Shown here one piece after another: positions 34,897 to 44,891 of a stretch of 64,000 nucleotides of DNA; within the stretch, counting starts at the first letter, position 1, and each line of letters opens with the position of its first letter. Source of the DNA: Okeania sp034190295 (GTDB lineage Bacteria > Cyanobacteriota > Cyanobacteriia > Cyanobacteriales > Microcoleaceae); contig JAXHSW010000002.1 of the NCBI GenBank assembly GCA_034190295.1, forward strand, positions 72,006 through 136,005. The letters are read 5' to 3'. The notes under the pieces are model-generated. The model was not told the DNA's origin, searched no databases, and saw only the letters and a program-made list of their open reading frames with translations. A program made the position numbers and the translations under genes.

Positions 34897-36417
34897 ATGC
34901 GTAAATCTAAATTAATCTTAGCTACAATTGTCTCATTATTTTTGGTTAATGAAGTTAGTATTAACCTCCATAGTAATGACATCAGCGAATTAATTAATAC
35001 AGATACCTCCATTGCCTACGCAGGTAGAAGAGGTGGTGGTAGAAGTAGAAGTAGTTCTGGAAGTTCGAGTAGAAGTAGTTCTGGAAGTTCAAGTAGAAGT
35101 AGAAGTAGTTCCCCCAGTCGTAGTAGACCTATCCGTTCTCAATCAAAACCTCGTAACTCAAAACCCAAACCTACCAGAAATAATAGAGTTACACCGACCA
35201 ATAACGCTCGCCCCACGACAAAACCAGTCCCCACATCCGGTAGTAATTCTCAGCGCAGTGGTTCATTTTCTCAACCAAGCAACAATACCAAACCAAACAA
35301 TAATACTCGCCCCACTACCAATAACATCAACACTGGTGGACGGACTCGCAGTGGTTCATTTGCTCCAACTACAAAAAAACGTTACTCTGTGGAACCTGCT
35401 ACCGGACGACGTTATTATTTACGTCCAGGAACTCAAGAACGTTATTATCAGGAAGTAGGTACAGGGCGATTTTATTATGTACAACCAACAACCCAACGAC
35501 GTTATTACATGAATGTTGATAGTGGGCAACGTTATTTTATTGATAGTAGCGCTAGACGATATTATTACGAACAACCTGGTACAGATAGATTTTATTATGT
35601 GCATCCAACTACGAGGGTGCGCTACTACTACCAACCTACTGTCCGCGAACAAGTTGTTTACAGCTACTACGATGGACCCGGAACAGTTTTAACAATGTAT
35701 CTCACTATACTTTTAATTGGAATTTTGCTGGTATGTCTTTTTTATGTTTTAATTATGGCGATCGCTCCTGCTTTTGGCGGTCGTCGAGAAGTATTGGTAG
35801 CTGAGGAAGATGAATATATAGAGGTTATTGAGGAGTCACCAGGATATGTGGAAGTTATTGAGGAGTCACCAGGATATATAGAGGTTATTGAGGAAACATT
35901 GCCAGTGGCAACTATACCAGAAGATTTGGTTAATGATATTGTAACTGTGAGTAAGTTACAGGTGGCAATGGTTGCACCAGCAAATAATATTCAATCTGAC
36001 TTAGCAAGAATGAGTCAAGAGATTGATATTGACACCCCAGAAGGTAGGGTAGAATTATTATTGCAGTCAGCGATCGCTCTGCTGCAAACGGAGGAATATT
36101 GGACTGATGTTGCTGCTAGTTCGGAAACTGTAGAGACTAGACAGGAAGCTGAAAGAATTTTTGAGCAGTTATCTTTTGCTGAGAGATGTAAGTTTGAGGT
36201 TAATACTGTTGATGATAATGCGGAAGTCGATAGTCATATTCTTGTGACTTTGTTGTTAGGAACGGAGGATGATTATCCTTTATTTGATGAAGTTAATGAT
36301 GGAGAAAGTTTAAAGCAAACGTTGAAAAAGTTAGGCAAAGTTACTCCAGATTATTTATTAGTATTTGAGTTACTTTGGAGTCCATTGGCAGAAAGCGATC
36401 GCCTGATATCCATCTGA
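34897..36417 (+). CDS. DUF1517 family membrane protein with decapeptide Tyr/Arg repeats
   Basis: The 506-residue product has a signal peptide ending near AYA (40-42), then an Arg/Ser-rich and Asn/Thr/Pro-rich region (44-160). About nine 10-residue repeats of the form R-(Y/F)-Y-x-x-x-P/G-T-x-x follow at 161-250. A membrane helix is at about 264-292. A short acidic 11-residue repeat (EVIEESPGY) spans 307-335. The DUF1517 domain fills 340-506 (KLQVAMVAPANNIQSDLARM, ALLQTEEYW, FEQLSFAERCKFE). DUF1517 is a cyanobacterial/chloroplast family of unknown function. AGGAG lies about ten bases before the ATG. Confidence 0.82.
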   Translation: MRKSKLILATIVSLFLVNEVSINLHSNDISELINTDTSIAYAGRRGGGRSRSSSGSSSRSSSGSSSRSRSSSPSRSRPIRSQSKPRNSKPKPTRNNRVTPTNNARPTTKPVPTSGSNSQRSGSFSQPSNNTKPNNNTRPTTNNINTGGRTRSGSFAPTTKKRYSVEPATGRRYYLRPGTQERYYQEVGTGRFYYVQPTTQRRYYMNVDSGQRYFIDSSARRYYYEQPGTDRFYYVHPTTRVRYYYQPTVREQVVYSYYDGPGTVLTMYLTILLIGILLVCLFYVLIMAIAPAFGGRREVLVAEEDEYIEVIEESPGYVEVIEESPGYIEVIEETLPVATIPEDLVNDIVTVSKLQVAMVAPANNIQSDLARMSQEIDIDTPEGRVELLLQSAIALLQTEEYWTDVAASSETVETRQEAERIFEQLSFAERCKFEVNTVDDNAEVDSHILVTLLLGTEDDYPLFDEVNDGESLKQTLKKLGKVTPDYLLVFELLWSPLAESDRLISI

Positions 36418-36515
36418 TAATAGCTGTTGGGAACTCCGGTTATAATTTTAATTTAACGGTAAGAGGAAAACAGCTAGCTTATAAACTATTCTCCTCTTTA
36501 ATTTACAGCAGTTTT

Positions 36516-36590
36516 GTGGAATGGGCATCCCGTTGTGGAATGGGCATCCCGTTGTGGAATGGGCATCCCGTTGTGGAATGGGCATCTTGC
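36516..36590. repeat. 19-bp minisatellite, four copies
   Basis: GTGGAATGGGCATCCCGTT repeats four times after the DUF1517 gene; each unit has a GGGCATCCC near-palindrome. Confidence 0.9.
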
Positions 36591-36778
36591 CCGTTTATAT
36601 TTTCCCGTTCCTGATATTTTCACTCCTTGGCAGGGACAGACAGGATGCTTGCCCCCACTTACCACTTATATTCCCTTTCGCCCCTCAAAAATGCCGTTTT
36701 CTAGTGGATGAAGTAAATCTTGGGAGTAGGGAAGAGGGAAGAGGGGATATTAATATTGAACTGTACCTCATCATCTTA

Positions 36779-36872
36779 CAGGACTTACGCAAATTCTTAG
36801 ACAATACACTATCCGTAGGGGGGCGAATGCCATTCGCCCCTACTAGATATGGCGCTTGGTGCGTAAGTCCCG
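36779..36872. mobile_element. MITE family A, copy 3
   Basis: It starts CAGGACTTACGCAAA and ends TGCGTAAGTCCCG. The flanks ATCTTA (36773-36778 and 36873-36878) match as a 5-6 bp target duplication. Confidence 0.8.
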
Positions 36873-36961
36873 ATCTTAAAAAGTGCTGTAAGTTTAATTT
36901 TAGATGTATCAACTAAATTGAGATACTGATAACTGATAACTGATAACTGAAATAACCCCTA

Positions 36962-39007
36962 CTATTCATCCTCATAAAAACGATAAAAAAGATATTCATT
37001 TTTAAAACCATGTTTATCTGAGACGTGATGAATTAACCCACGGTCAATTAATAATTGACCAATTGAAATTGCCTCTTTTAAATTTGAATTTTGAGTCCTC
37101 ATTAACCATTTTACTGCCTCAGAACCAACAAAGCAATTTGAGTAAGTACCCCATCGATGTCGGCGGTCTTTTACTGTTACTCCATGAGAACCACGCATTT
37201 CCTTAATCAAGGTATCTATATCTATATTTTTATGAATTTCACTCTCTATATAATCTATGGTTGAAGCAGTTGAATTATTCTCTTCATCCAGCTCTAAATC
37301 GGAAATTTTGCTTTCCAGTTTATGTACAAAACTATCAGGATAATAAAGTTCTACAGGTTGGGGGGTATTTTTCCGCATCCAAATCCGAATCATTTGCTCT
37401 ATTTCTGGAGATTTTAAATGTAAATCTCGCTGAGGAAAAGGAATTTCAACCCCATATTTTCTGAGACTTGCTTCAATGCGATAATTGAGTTGGCTTTTGA
37501 GCCTATTTTTTTTCTTAGGTTCTCTAGTCCAAACAAGTAAATCAAAGTTTAGAGAGCTATCGCCAAATTCTTGAAACCAAACTTCTGGCGATGGATGTAA
37601 TAATACTTCTGGATGGCTTTTAGCTACTTCTAAAATAGCTTTTCTAACCGACTTAATTTCAGAACCATAAGCAACTCCTGTGGATACTTTTACCCGAGAA
37701 ATTGGGTTGTCATGACTCCAGTTTAAAACTTCATTTTCTAGAAAACGAGAGTTAGGAACAATTAAAGAAATTTGGTCTAAAGTAGTAATGTAAGTACTGC
37801 GTAAACCAATCCGCTTAACAGTACCTTCTAGATCGCCCACTTCAATAAAATCCCCCACTTGAATAGGTCGCTCAAAAATTAGAATAATGCCACTTATAAA
37901 ATTGTTAGCAATATTCTGTAGACCAAAACCTATACCTACACCAAGGACACTAGCAATAATTGCCAAAGAACTGACATCTACACCCCAAAATTGCAGAATA
38001 ATAAGTAGGCCCAAGAAAATCAAGCCATATTGAACTAAGAAACTAATTGTATCTTGAACGCTCTGCTCTGCTCCTGTTAATCCAATAATTTTAGTTCTGA
38101 AGATTTTAATAAAAGATCCGACTCCTTTCCACATTGCAATGGTTAATCCGACTAAAAGCATTAAGTCTAAAATGGAAAAACCTTTGTTACCTAGATTAAA
38201 AATAGAAGAAGTAAAGCTCTCTATTAAAATATTTAATACTTGATTACGATAGTTGCGAATTAATGGTATTAAATCGGTTATATAGAGGGCAACTACTATC
38301 CAGACTATGACTCTAACAGCAATTCCAGTTAATGGCAAAAGTGTAGGTAAATAATTGACAAGTTGAGGATATCTTTTCTCAAAGAAATTGCTGATTTTGA
38401 ATTCAAAAAACCGATAAGATAACTCTAGAGCTAAGGCAGCTACAATTAGAATAATACTGATGACTAATACTTTGAAAATATAACGTGGCTGACGTTCTGT
38501 TTGAGCTAACTCCAAAGCTTCTTCAATTTTATATTTCCAGATTACTGCTTGCTCTTCTATCTTCATTCTTCCTTTGACATCTGTCGCAGTTACTGTGAGT
38601 AGATAGTTACTATTAACACGCAGAATTGTTTCTTGATTTTGCTGGTCTATATCTACCTCTATAGATTCACCTGAATTTAAGAGATTTTCTAATTTTGAAC
38701 TGATGATTTCAGCCCGTTTAGTAGATGTCAAATTTTCCTCATTATTACCTGTTACTTGAAATAAAATTTGACCATTTAGTTCTACTGGAGCTGTTTTAAA
38801 AATCTTGTTAGTAGATTGCCCCCAAGCTGGTACTATGAAAAATAATAAAGGTAACAAACAAGCAATTATTAATATTTTGAAAATCTTTTTTGTAGCTGTT
38901 TTTCTCCGTAGTGGAAAAATCCTCATGTTATTAATTGCTAGAGAGCGATTTGTTTGTTCGCCTCTTGCCAGTTTTTTCAACTTTAGCCACAAATATTCAT
39001 ACCACAT
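36962..39007 (-). CDS. MscS-family channel with C-terminal DEP domain
   Basis: Start placed at ATG 39007 (MWYEYLWLKL) because GAGGGTGG lies just upstream; the TTG seven codons earlier is less likely. The product (681 aa) has a membrane helix near 40-60 and a periplasmic sensor-like segment (about 65-160). Four or more further helices follow, with the MscS pore and beta domain (GVGIGFGLQNIANNFISGII, FERPIQVGDFIEVGDLEGTV, VPNSRFLENEVLNW). After the vestibule, the last 85 residues are a DEP domain (HGVTVKDRRHRWGTYSNCFV, SEAVKWLM, IGQLLIDRGLIHHV). DEP domains usually bind membranes or GPCR/Rho-type signalling partners. In a channel this suggests gated control by an internal signal. It is unlike the small MscS at 9663. 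Confidence 0.88.
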   Translation of the reverse strand: MWYEYLWLKLKKLARGEQTNRSLAINNMRIFPLRRKTATKKIFKILIIACLLPLLFFIVPAWGQSTNKIFKTAPVELNGQILFQVTGNNEENLTSTKRAEIISSKLENLLNSGESIEVDIDQQNQETILRVNSNYLLTVTATDVKGRMKIEEQAVIWKYKIEEALELAQTERQPRYIFKVLVISIILIVAALALELSYRFFEFKISNFFEKRYPQLVNYLPTLLPLTGIAVRVIVWIVVALYITDLIPLIRNYRNQVLNILIESFTSSIFNLGNKGFSILDLMLLVGLTIAMWKGVGSFIKIFRTKIIGLTGAEQSVQDTISFLVQYGLIFLGLLIILQFWGVDVSSLAIIASVLGVGIGFGLQNIANNFISGIILIFERPIQVGDFIEVGDLEGTVKRIGLRSTYITTLDQISLIVPNSRFLENEVLNWSHDNPISRVKVSTGVAYGSEIKSVRKAILEVAKSHPEVLLHPSPEVWFQEFGDSSLNFDLLVWTREPKKKNRLKSQLNYRIEASLRKYGVEIPFPQRDLHLKSPEIEQMIRIWMRKNTPQPVELYYPDSFVHKLESKISDLELDEENNSTASTIDYIESEIHKNIDIDTLIKEMRGSHGVTVKDRRHRWGTYSNCFVGSEAVKWLMRTQNSNLKEAISIGQLLIDRGLIHHVSDKHGFKNEYLFYRFYEDE

Positions 39008-39297
39008 AGCCACCCTCGAAAACCTCAATGAACATTTAATTATCGACTGATTTGTTGTGGAAAAATTGACGCACTAAATTTGTTAACTTATTGGTACTCT
39101 CATCTTACTCCTAAACTTTTTTCTAGCAGATTTAAGTTTTTTGATTAGGACTTACGATTTTTTTTAATTTTAATATGAAATACTCAAAATTATGTTATGT
39201 ACCACTCTCCTTAATCTCCCTTACTAATTATTGATTTTTTGACATAAAGGCAACTTATGCAATACGTTATAGTTTGAGTTTACTATAATATATATCG

Positions 39298-39535
39298 GCG
39301 TTGGTGATTTTAGGTATGATATCTGTCCGGATCGGAGCGCGATAGAACTCCGTGACCCTTACGCGACCAAAAAACTTTCTCCTTATACTCGGGGTTTCTT
39401 CTTCTTTCTTCCCCTCCACGGTCGAGGCCCGCGGGTGGGTTCTCCACGGTCGGGGTTAGGGGTGTTGACTCCTGAGGACTGAGGACTGAGGACTGAGGAC
39501 TGAGGACTGAGGACTGAGGACTGAGGACTAAGTAA
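39298..39535. repeat. MITE family C left end, repeat pieces and GGACTGA heptads
   Basis: GGCGTTGGTGATTTTAGG at 39298 is a lone end of MITE C. GTCCGGATCGGAGCGC... at 39320-39385 is an inverted copy of 42280-42345. GGACTGA repeats about seven times at 39474-39530, directly after murG. No gene in 39029-39535. Confidence 0.65.
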
Positions 39536-40606
39536 TTATGAGTAATCATTCAATAATTTATCGACTAAATTTGCTAATCTTTTAGCACTATCATTTACTG
39601 CTAATTTTTCCGAACCCTGATTCATTTTTTCCAATTTTTCTGGTGAATTTAATAACTCTAAAACTACTGTTTGAAGTTTTTCAGAAGTTAATTCTGATTG
39701 AGAAAAAACTATTGCTGCTCCCCGATTAGCAAATACATTAGCATTATAAACTTGATGATTATCAGCAGCATAAGGATAAGGAATTAAAATAGATGGTGTA
39801 TGAGTAACTGCTAACTCTGTTAAAGTACCCGCTCCTGCTCTACCGATCGCTAAATTTGCCCGCTGAAATAAACCAGCCATGTTATGATAAAATGTCATGG
39901 GAAAATATTGGGGATGTTCCACACTAAAAGCATCTCGGTCATTCTCCCCAGTTTGGTGAATAATCCAAGCACCAGCATCAACCCATGCAGGAACACATTC
40001 TCTCACTAATTGATTAACCGACACTGCTCCTTGAGAACCCCCAACAACTGCAATGACAGGGACATTCTCTGGAATAGGTATATCTAACACTTGGGGAGAC
40101 AAAAATTGCTCTCTGACAGGAGTACCTACATAAACCGTCTTGCCATTAGGGAGATATTTTGCTCCTTCCTCAAAACCCACTGCCACTACATTACATAAAC
40201 GACTAAACCAACGTGTCACCTTCCCAGGCAAAACATTAGACTCATGGAGAATAACTGGTAAACCCAGGGAACGAGCAGCAATAATGGCCGGAGCAGCAAT
40301 ATAACCGCCAGTTGTCAACAATCCTTGAAAGTTTCCCTGCTTAAGTATATGTCTTACCTTTAGAATAGAGCCAATAAGTCCACTCAAAATTTTTAAAGTC
40401 CCCAGGCCCAATTTCTGCTGAAAACCTTCAACTGATATAGTATGGAGAGGATACTGGGATGGCACTAACTTAGTTTCTAGACGATTAGGTACTCCTAACC
40501 ATTCGATCTGATAATCCTTTAATTCATTAGCAGTAGCGATCGCTGGAAATAAATGTCCGCCAGTGCCACTGGCCGCGATTAACAATTTAATTGGTGTATT
40601 GGTCAT
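39536..40606 (-). CDS. murG: MurG, UDP-GlcNAc:undecaprenyl-PP-MurNAc-pentapeptide GlcNAc transferase
   Basis: The 356-residue product is a full-length MurG. The N-terminal GT-B domain has AASGTGGHLFPA (11-22), the acceptor-site loop TTGGY, and LHESNVLPGKV. The C-terminal domain has GGSQGA, then HQTGENDRDAF and the donor loop AIGRAGAGTLTEL with IPYPYAADNHQ. It makes lipid II by adding GlcNAc to lipid I on the inner membrane face. No other mur gene is next to it. The ATG is embedded in GATAACTGAAATGACC, the end of a heptad repeat, so any native ribosome site has been replaced and a weak leader is expected. Confidence 0.95.
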   Translation of the reverse strand: MTNTPIKLLIAASGTGGHLFPAIATANELKDYQIEWLGVPNRLETKLVPSQYPLHTISVEGFQQKLGLGTLKILSGLIGSILKVRHILKQGNFQGLLTTGGYIAAPAIIAARSLGLPVILHESNVLPGKVTRWFSRLCNVVAVGFEEGAKYLPNGKTVYVGTPVREQFLSPQVLDIPIPENVPVIAVVGGSQGAVSVNQLVRECVPAWVDAGAWIIHQTGENDRDAFSVEHPQYFPMTFYHNMAGLFQRANLAIGRAGAGTLTELAVTHTPSILIPYPYAADNHQVYNANVFANRGAAIVFSQSELTSEKLQTVVLELLNSPEKLEKMNQGSEKLAVNDSAKRLANLVDKLLNDYS

Positions 40607-40633
40607 TTCAGTTATCAGTTATCAGTTATCAGT
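40607..40633. repeat. Heptad STRR (CAGTTAT)n at the murG start
   Basis: About three GATAACT units (minus strand) end exactly at the murG ATG, as at the NUDIX gene. Confidence 0.8.
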
Positions 40634-41267
40634 ACTAGCTGTTTGCGCAGCATGACAAAGGTCAAGCAAAGTGCTTGAAACCTGGAATATTCCCTTTCTC
40701 TTGGTCAAGGTTTCTTTCTCCTTGGTATAACAATAGACTTCTTTGAGAAGTCAGGGAATAGAGAGATGAAATTGTTTATTTCATAGTCTTGAATTGATTT
40801 AATTAACACTTTTGCAAGAGGTCTAATCAAATAAGTCAAAAATCTCAAATCAAAAGGCCATAGTGCCGCTACACGGAAGTTAAAAGTCAAAAATTAAAAG
40901 TCAAAAGTATTGATTGGTAAGGCTTTTAGGATGTTGTAACTGGTTAGTTATTTCTGCCATCCTGCAATAGTAATAAAAATTGATAATTTGTGTATTGTAA
41001 ATTATCTAACTTTCAGTTTTGCAGAAGGTCTAATATTTTATAATCAGTCCTTAAAGCAGTAACATTAGGCCAAAATCAAACTCATGGCCATTTGAAGCAG
41101 ACTTTGAAAGGGGGGAAGCAGAAGGTCTAATTGCTTATGGATAGTCAACGACCAGCCACTTTGTGTCTTATCGCTCCAAACAATTTTCAGCACCCCCGTT
41201 GACGGTGGGGGGTTTAATACCCCACAGAAAAGATAATTCCATATCTAACAACTTTTATAAGTTAAAA
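40634..41267. other. Intergenic region with IS-end-like fragments
   Basis: No gene seen. GC(A)AGA(A/G)GGTCTAAT-type ends occur at 40814-40827, 41021-41034 and 41118-41131, and an inverse ATAGACTTCTTTG at about 40732. These look like leftover IS termini. AGTCAAAA heptads are at about 40877-40910. Confidence 0.45.
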
Positions 41268-42110
41268 ATGATTATTTCTAAAATTATATTTCGTTCCCAA
41301 AGCAAATTTTTGATTAAATTTCAGAAATTATCAACAACATTATTTAGTTCTTTATTACTGGGTTTAACTGTTTCTTCTGGAATAGTTTTATCTCCTAATT
41401 TGACTTTAGCTCAAGATCGAGATAAAACCCCTGATGAACTGACAGATATTTTGAAAAAAATCGATCGAGCTGCCAGTCGTCAAGACTTAGAAGATGTAAT
41501 GGATTTCTATAGTAATGATTTTACTAACTCTGATGGTTTAAATCGGGAAAATTTGTCAGAAGCTTTATCTAAATTCTGGCAACTTTATCAATCAGTTGAA
41601 TATCGTACCGAAGTTAAATCCTGGGAAACAGATGGCGATGCAATTGTGGCTGAAACTGTTACTTACATTACTGGTATTCAGGAAATGAACGACAGAAATA
41701 TAAGATTAAAGTCTACGATTACTTCTCAACAACGTTATGAAGATCAGAAAATTGTTGAACAAGAAATTTTAGCCGAGCGTAATCAACTGACATCAGGCAA
41801 AAATCCACCTACTATTAATGTCAATTTACCAGAAGAAGTAGAAGTAGGTGAAAAGTATAACTTTGATGTGATTGTTGCAGAACCTTTAGGCGAACAAATT
41901 ATGATAGGAGCTGCTTGGAAAGAACCAATTAATGAAAATTCTTATAATTTTGAGTCTGCTAATTTTAAATTAGAACTATTGCCTTCTGGGGGGATTTTTA
42001 AAATTGGTGAAGCTACAGAAAATTCTGAGGATCGATGGTTATCAGCAGTTTTGATGCGAAAAGGAGGTATTACTATTAGTACCTATCGTTTAAAAGTTTT
42101 GGATAAGTGA
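41268..42110 (+). CDS. Exported NTF2/SnoaL-like protein
   Basis: Start at 41268 (MIISKIIFRSQSK): the open frame reaches back further, but the upstream part is Pro/Gly-rich repeat-like text without a ribosome site. The 280-residue product has a signal peptide with a hydrophobic core at about 25-42 and cleavage after LTLA near residue 49. Residues 60-160 (ILKKIDRAASRQDLEDVMDFYSNDFTNSDGL, WQLYQSVEYRTEVKSW, GDAIVAETVTYI) fit an NTF2-like cone fold. The last 110 residues are a beta-rich Ig-like domain (INVNLPEEVEVGEKYNFDVI). This fold binds small molecules or proteins; no active-site residues can be assigned. Confidence 0.75.
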   Translation: MIISKIIFRSQSKFLIKFQKLSTTLFSSLLLGLTVSSGIVLSPNLTLAQDRDKTPDELTDILKKIDRAASRQDLEDVMDFYSNDFTNSDGLNRENLSEALSKFWQLYQSVEYRTEVKSWETDGDAIVAETVTYITGIQEMNDRNIRLKSTITSQQRYEDQKIVEQEILAERNQLTSGKNPPTINVNLPEEVEVGEKYNFDVIVAEPLGEQIMIGAAWKEPINENSYNFESANFKLELLPSGGIFKIGEATENSEDRWLSAVLMRKGGITISTYRLKVLDK

Positions 42111-42139
42111 TGATTTATCTCAGGAGTCAGGAGTCCGGA

Positions 42140-42222
42140 GTCAACCCACCCCTAACCCCGACCGTGGAGAACCCACCCCTAACCCCGACCGTGGAGAACC
42201 CACCCCTAACCCCTCCCTGGAG
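42140..42222. repeat. 27-bp minisatellite, three copies
   Basis: CCCACCCCTAACCCCGACC followed by GTGGAGAA recurs with a 27-bp period, ending in a CTCCCTGGAGGGG palindrome. A repeat block related to 39320-39385 follows at 42280-42345. Confidence 0.85.
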
Positions 42223-42525
42223 GGGAATAAAGAAGAATAAAGAATAAAGAAGTAAAGAATAAAGAGGAGGAAAAGGAGAAAGTTTTTTGGTCGCGGAGCG
42301 CGGAACGGAGTTCTATCGCTAATTATCCGGACATCGTATAACTTGGCTTTATATAGCAATCCTAAACGATTTGTGATGATTTTTATAATAGTTAAGATTG
42401 ACGAAAAATCTTAAAAATTCTGAATCCTAACTCCTGAGTACTGACTCCTAACAACCACAGAAATATTACAATTAAAAATAGTATAAATAATTAAATCAAA
42501 CTGGTAAATTTATAGAATAGTAAAT

Positions 42526-43299
42526 ATGATTTCTGTTGAGAATAAAATAGTCTTAATTACAGGTGCTAGTAGTGGTATTGGAGAGTCTTGTGCCAATGTA
42601 TTTGCTCAAGCAGGTGCAAATCTAATTTTGGCTGCTCGTCGCCAAGAAAAACTAGAAAAACTTGCTGATGAATTAACTAAAAAATTTCAGTGTAAAACTT
42701 ATTTATTAAAGCTAGATGTACGCGATCGCTCATCAGTAGAATCAGCAATAAATTCTTTGCCTGACTCTTGGAAAAGTATTGAGATTTTGATTAATAATGC
42801 TGGTTTAAGTCGTGGTTTAGAGAAACTCCATGTTGGGGACTTCAACGATTGGGAAGAAATGATTGATACTAATGTTAAAGGATTACTATACATGACTCGC
42901 TATGTGGTGCCAGGAATGGTTAATCGCGGGGAGGGTCATGTAGTTAATATTGGTTCTATTGCTGGTCGTGGTGCTTATCCTGGAGGTAATGTTTATTGTG
43001 CTTCTAAGGCTGCCGTTAGAGCAATTTCTGAGGGGTTAAAACAGGATTTATTAGGAACTCCCGTGCGAGTAACTGAGATTCAACCCGGTTTAGTAGAGAC
43101 AGAATTTAGCGATGTCCGATTCCATGGGGACACAGAAAAAGCTAAGAATGTTTACAAAGACTTGACACCATTAACCGGAGATGATATAGCAGATTTGGTA
43201 TTTTTCTGCGTTACGCGATCGCCCCATGTCAATATCAGCGAACTATTGGTAGTACCTACAGATCAGGCTAATGCAACTATGGTTCATCGACATGAATAG
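42526..43299 (+). CDS. SDR-family oxidoreductase (YdfG-like)
   Basis: The 257-residue classical short-chain dehydrogenase has the NAD(P) loop TGASSGIG (12-19), NNAG (90-93), catalytic Ser144, and Tyr157/Lys161 in YCASK. AARRQ after strand 2 suggests NADP preference. The tail (RFHGDTEKAKNVYKDLTPL, DDIADLVFFCVTRSPHVNI) resembles YdfG-type 3-hydroxy acid/serine dehydrogenases. A cytosolic NADP-dependent alcohol oxidation is expected; substrate unknown. It is followed after 83 bp by the first of the repeated terminator hairpins. Confidence 0.9.
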   Translation: MISVENKIVLITGASSGIGESCANVFAQAGANLILAARRQEKLEKLADELTKKFQCKTYLLKLDVRDRSSVESAINSLPDSWKSIEILINNAGLSRGLEKLHVGDFNDWEEMIDTNVKGLLYMTRYVVPGMVNRGEGHVVNIGSIAGRGAYPGGNVYCASKAAVRAISEGLKQDLLGTPVRVTEIQPGLVETEFSDVRFHGDTEKAKNVYKDLTPLTGDDIADLVFFCVTRSPHVNISELLVVPTDQANATMVHRHE

Positions 43300-43381
43300 G
43301 AAAAAAAGTTAAAATTTTTCTGAATTTTCCAGAATACTTCAATTACCTGGAGAAAGATCGATTATATGCACCCTGATGGAT

Positions 43382-43414
43382 AACCTTCGCCGTAATTGGT
43401 GGAGGTTTTTTTTT
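43382..43414 (+). terminator. Intrinsic terminator of the SDR gene (first array unit)
   Basis: AACCTTCGCC and GGTGGAGGTT form a ten-pair stem (two G-T) with loop GTAATT, then nine T in all. It is the first of the repeated hairpins. Confidence 0.75.
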
Positions 43415-43544
43415 GAAACTAAAACAAGAGAAAATCAAATTAATAATTCCCGGATTAACTATAGGAGTATGGGAAAAAGAAATAGTAGATGCACCCTGAT
43501 AGATAACCTTCGCCGTAATTGGTGGAGGTTTTTTTTGACGCTAA

Positions 43545-43636
43545 CAGGACTTACACAAATTAACCTTGAAAACGCCATATGTAGGGGTAAATTGCATTCC
43601 TACTCACTCAATAAGCGTGTCTGTGCGTAAGTCCTG
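43545..43636. mobile_element. MITE family A, copy 4, inside the array
   Basis: CAGGACTTACACAAA ... TGCGTAAGTCCTG, 92 bp, between GCTAA and ACTAA (5-bp duplication with one mismatch). It is inserted in an array unit, so it is younger than the start of the array. Confidence 0.8.
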
Positions 43637-43878
43637 ACTAAAACAAGAGAAAATTAAATTGATAATTGCCGGATTAAGTATTGGAATATGGGAAAAAGAA
43701 ATGGTAGATGCACCCTGATAGATAACCTTCGCCGTAATTGGTGGAGGTTTTTTTTGCACTAAAACAAGAGAAAATTAAATTGATAATTGCCGGATTAAGT
43801 ATTGGAATATGGGAAAAAGAAATGGTAGATGCACCCTGATAGATAACCTTCGCCGTAATTGGTGGAGGTTTTTTTTGC

Positions 43879-43978
43879 NNNNNNNNNNNNNNNNNNNNNN
43901 NNNNNNNNNNNNNNNNNNNNNNNNNNNNNNNNNNNNNNNNNNNNNNNNNNNNNNNNNNNNNNNNNNNNNNNNNNNNNN
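43879..43978. other. Assembly gap (100 N)
   Basis: 100 N within the terminator array. Confidence 0.98.
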
Positions 43979-44151
43979 ACTAAAACAAGAGAAAATTAAA
44001 TTAATTGATAATTGCCGGATTAAGTATAGAAATATGGGAAAAAGAAATGGTAGATGCACCCTGATAGATAACCTTCGCCGTAATTGGTGGAGGTTTTTTT
44101 TGCACTAAAACAAGAGAAAATTAAATTAATTGATAATTGCCGGATTAAGTA

Positions 44152-44251
44152 NNNNNNNNNNNNNNNNNNNNNNNNNNNNNNNNNNNNNNNNNNNNNNNNN
44201 NNNNNNNNNNNNNNNNNNNNNNNNNNNNNNNNNNNNNNNNNNNNNNNNNNN
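44152..44251. other. Assembly gap (100 N)
   Basis: 100 N within the terminator array. Confidence 0.98.
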
Positions 44252-44563
44252 TAGAAATATGGGAAAAAGAAATGGTAGATGCACCCTGATAGATAACCTT
44301 CGCCGTAATTGGTGGAGGTTTTTTTTTTGAAACTAAAACAATAGAAAATTAAATTGAGAATGCCCGGATTAAGTATAGAAATATGGGAAAAAGAAATGGT
44401 AGATGCACCCTGATAGATAGCCTTCGCCGTAATTGGTGGAGGTTTTTTTTTGAAACTAAAACAATAGAAAATTAAATTGAGAATGCCCGGATTAAGTATA
44501 GAAATATGGGAAAAAGAAATGGTAGATGCACCCTGATAGATAGCCTTCGCCGTAATTGGTGGA

Positions 44564-44663
44564 NNNNNNNNNNNNNNNNNNNNNNNNNNNNNNNNNNNNN
44601 NNNNNNNNNNNNNNNNNNNNNNNNNNNNNNNNNNNNNNNNNNNNNNNNNNNNNNNNNNNNNNN
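44564..44663. other. Assembly gap (100 N)
   Basis: 100 N within the terminator array. Confidence 0.98.
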
Positions 44664-44891
44664 GGTTTTTTTTTGAAACTAAAATAACAGAAAATTAAAT
44701 TAATTGAGAATGCCCGGATTAAGTATTGGAATATGGGAAAAAGAAATGGTAGATGCACCCTGATAGATAGCCTTCGCCGTAATTGGTGGAGGTTTTTTTT
44801 TGAAACTAAAATAACAGAAAATTAAATTAATTGAGAATGCCCGGATTAAGTATTGGAATATGGGAAAAAGAAATGGTAGATGCACCCTGAT

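Noticed and set aside
35012..35458. 148-codon frame overlapping the DUF1517 gene
   Set aside because: A shadow of the Arg/Ser and Asn/Thr repeats in another frame; Val/Glu repeats are a product of the low complexity.
36375..36916. Three overlapping + frames after the DUF1517 gene
   Set aside because: Built from the 19-bp GTGGAATGGGCATCCCGTT repeat and a MITE.
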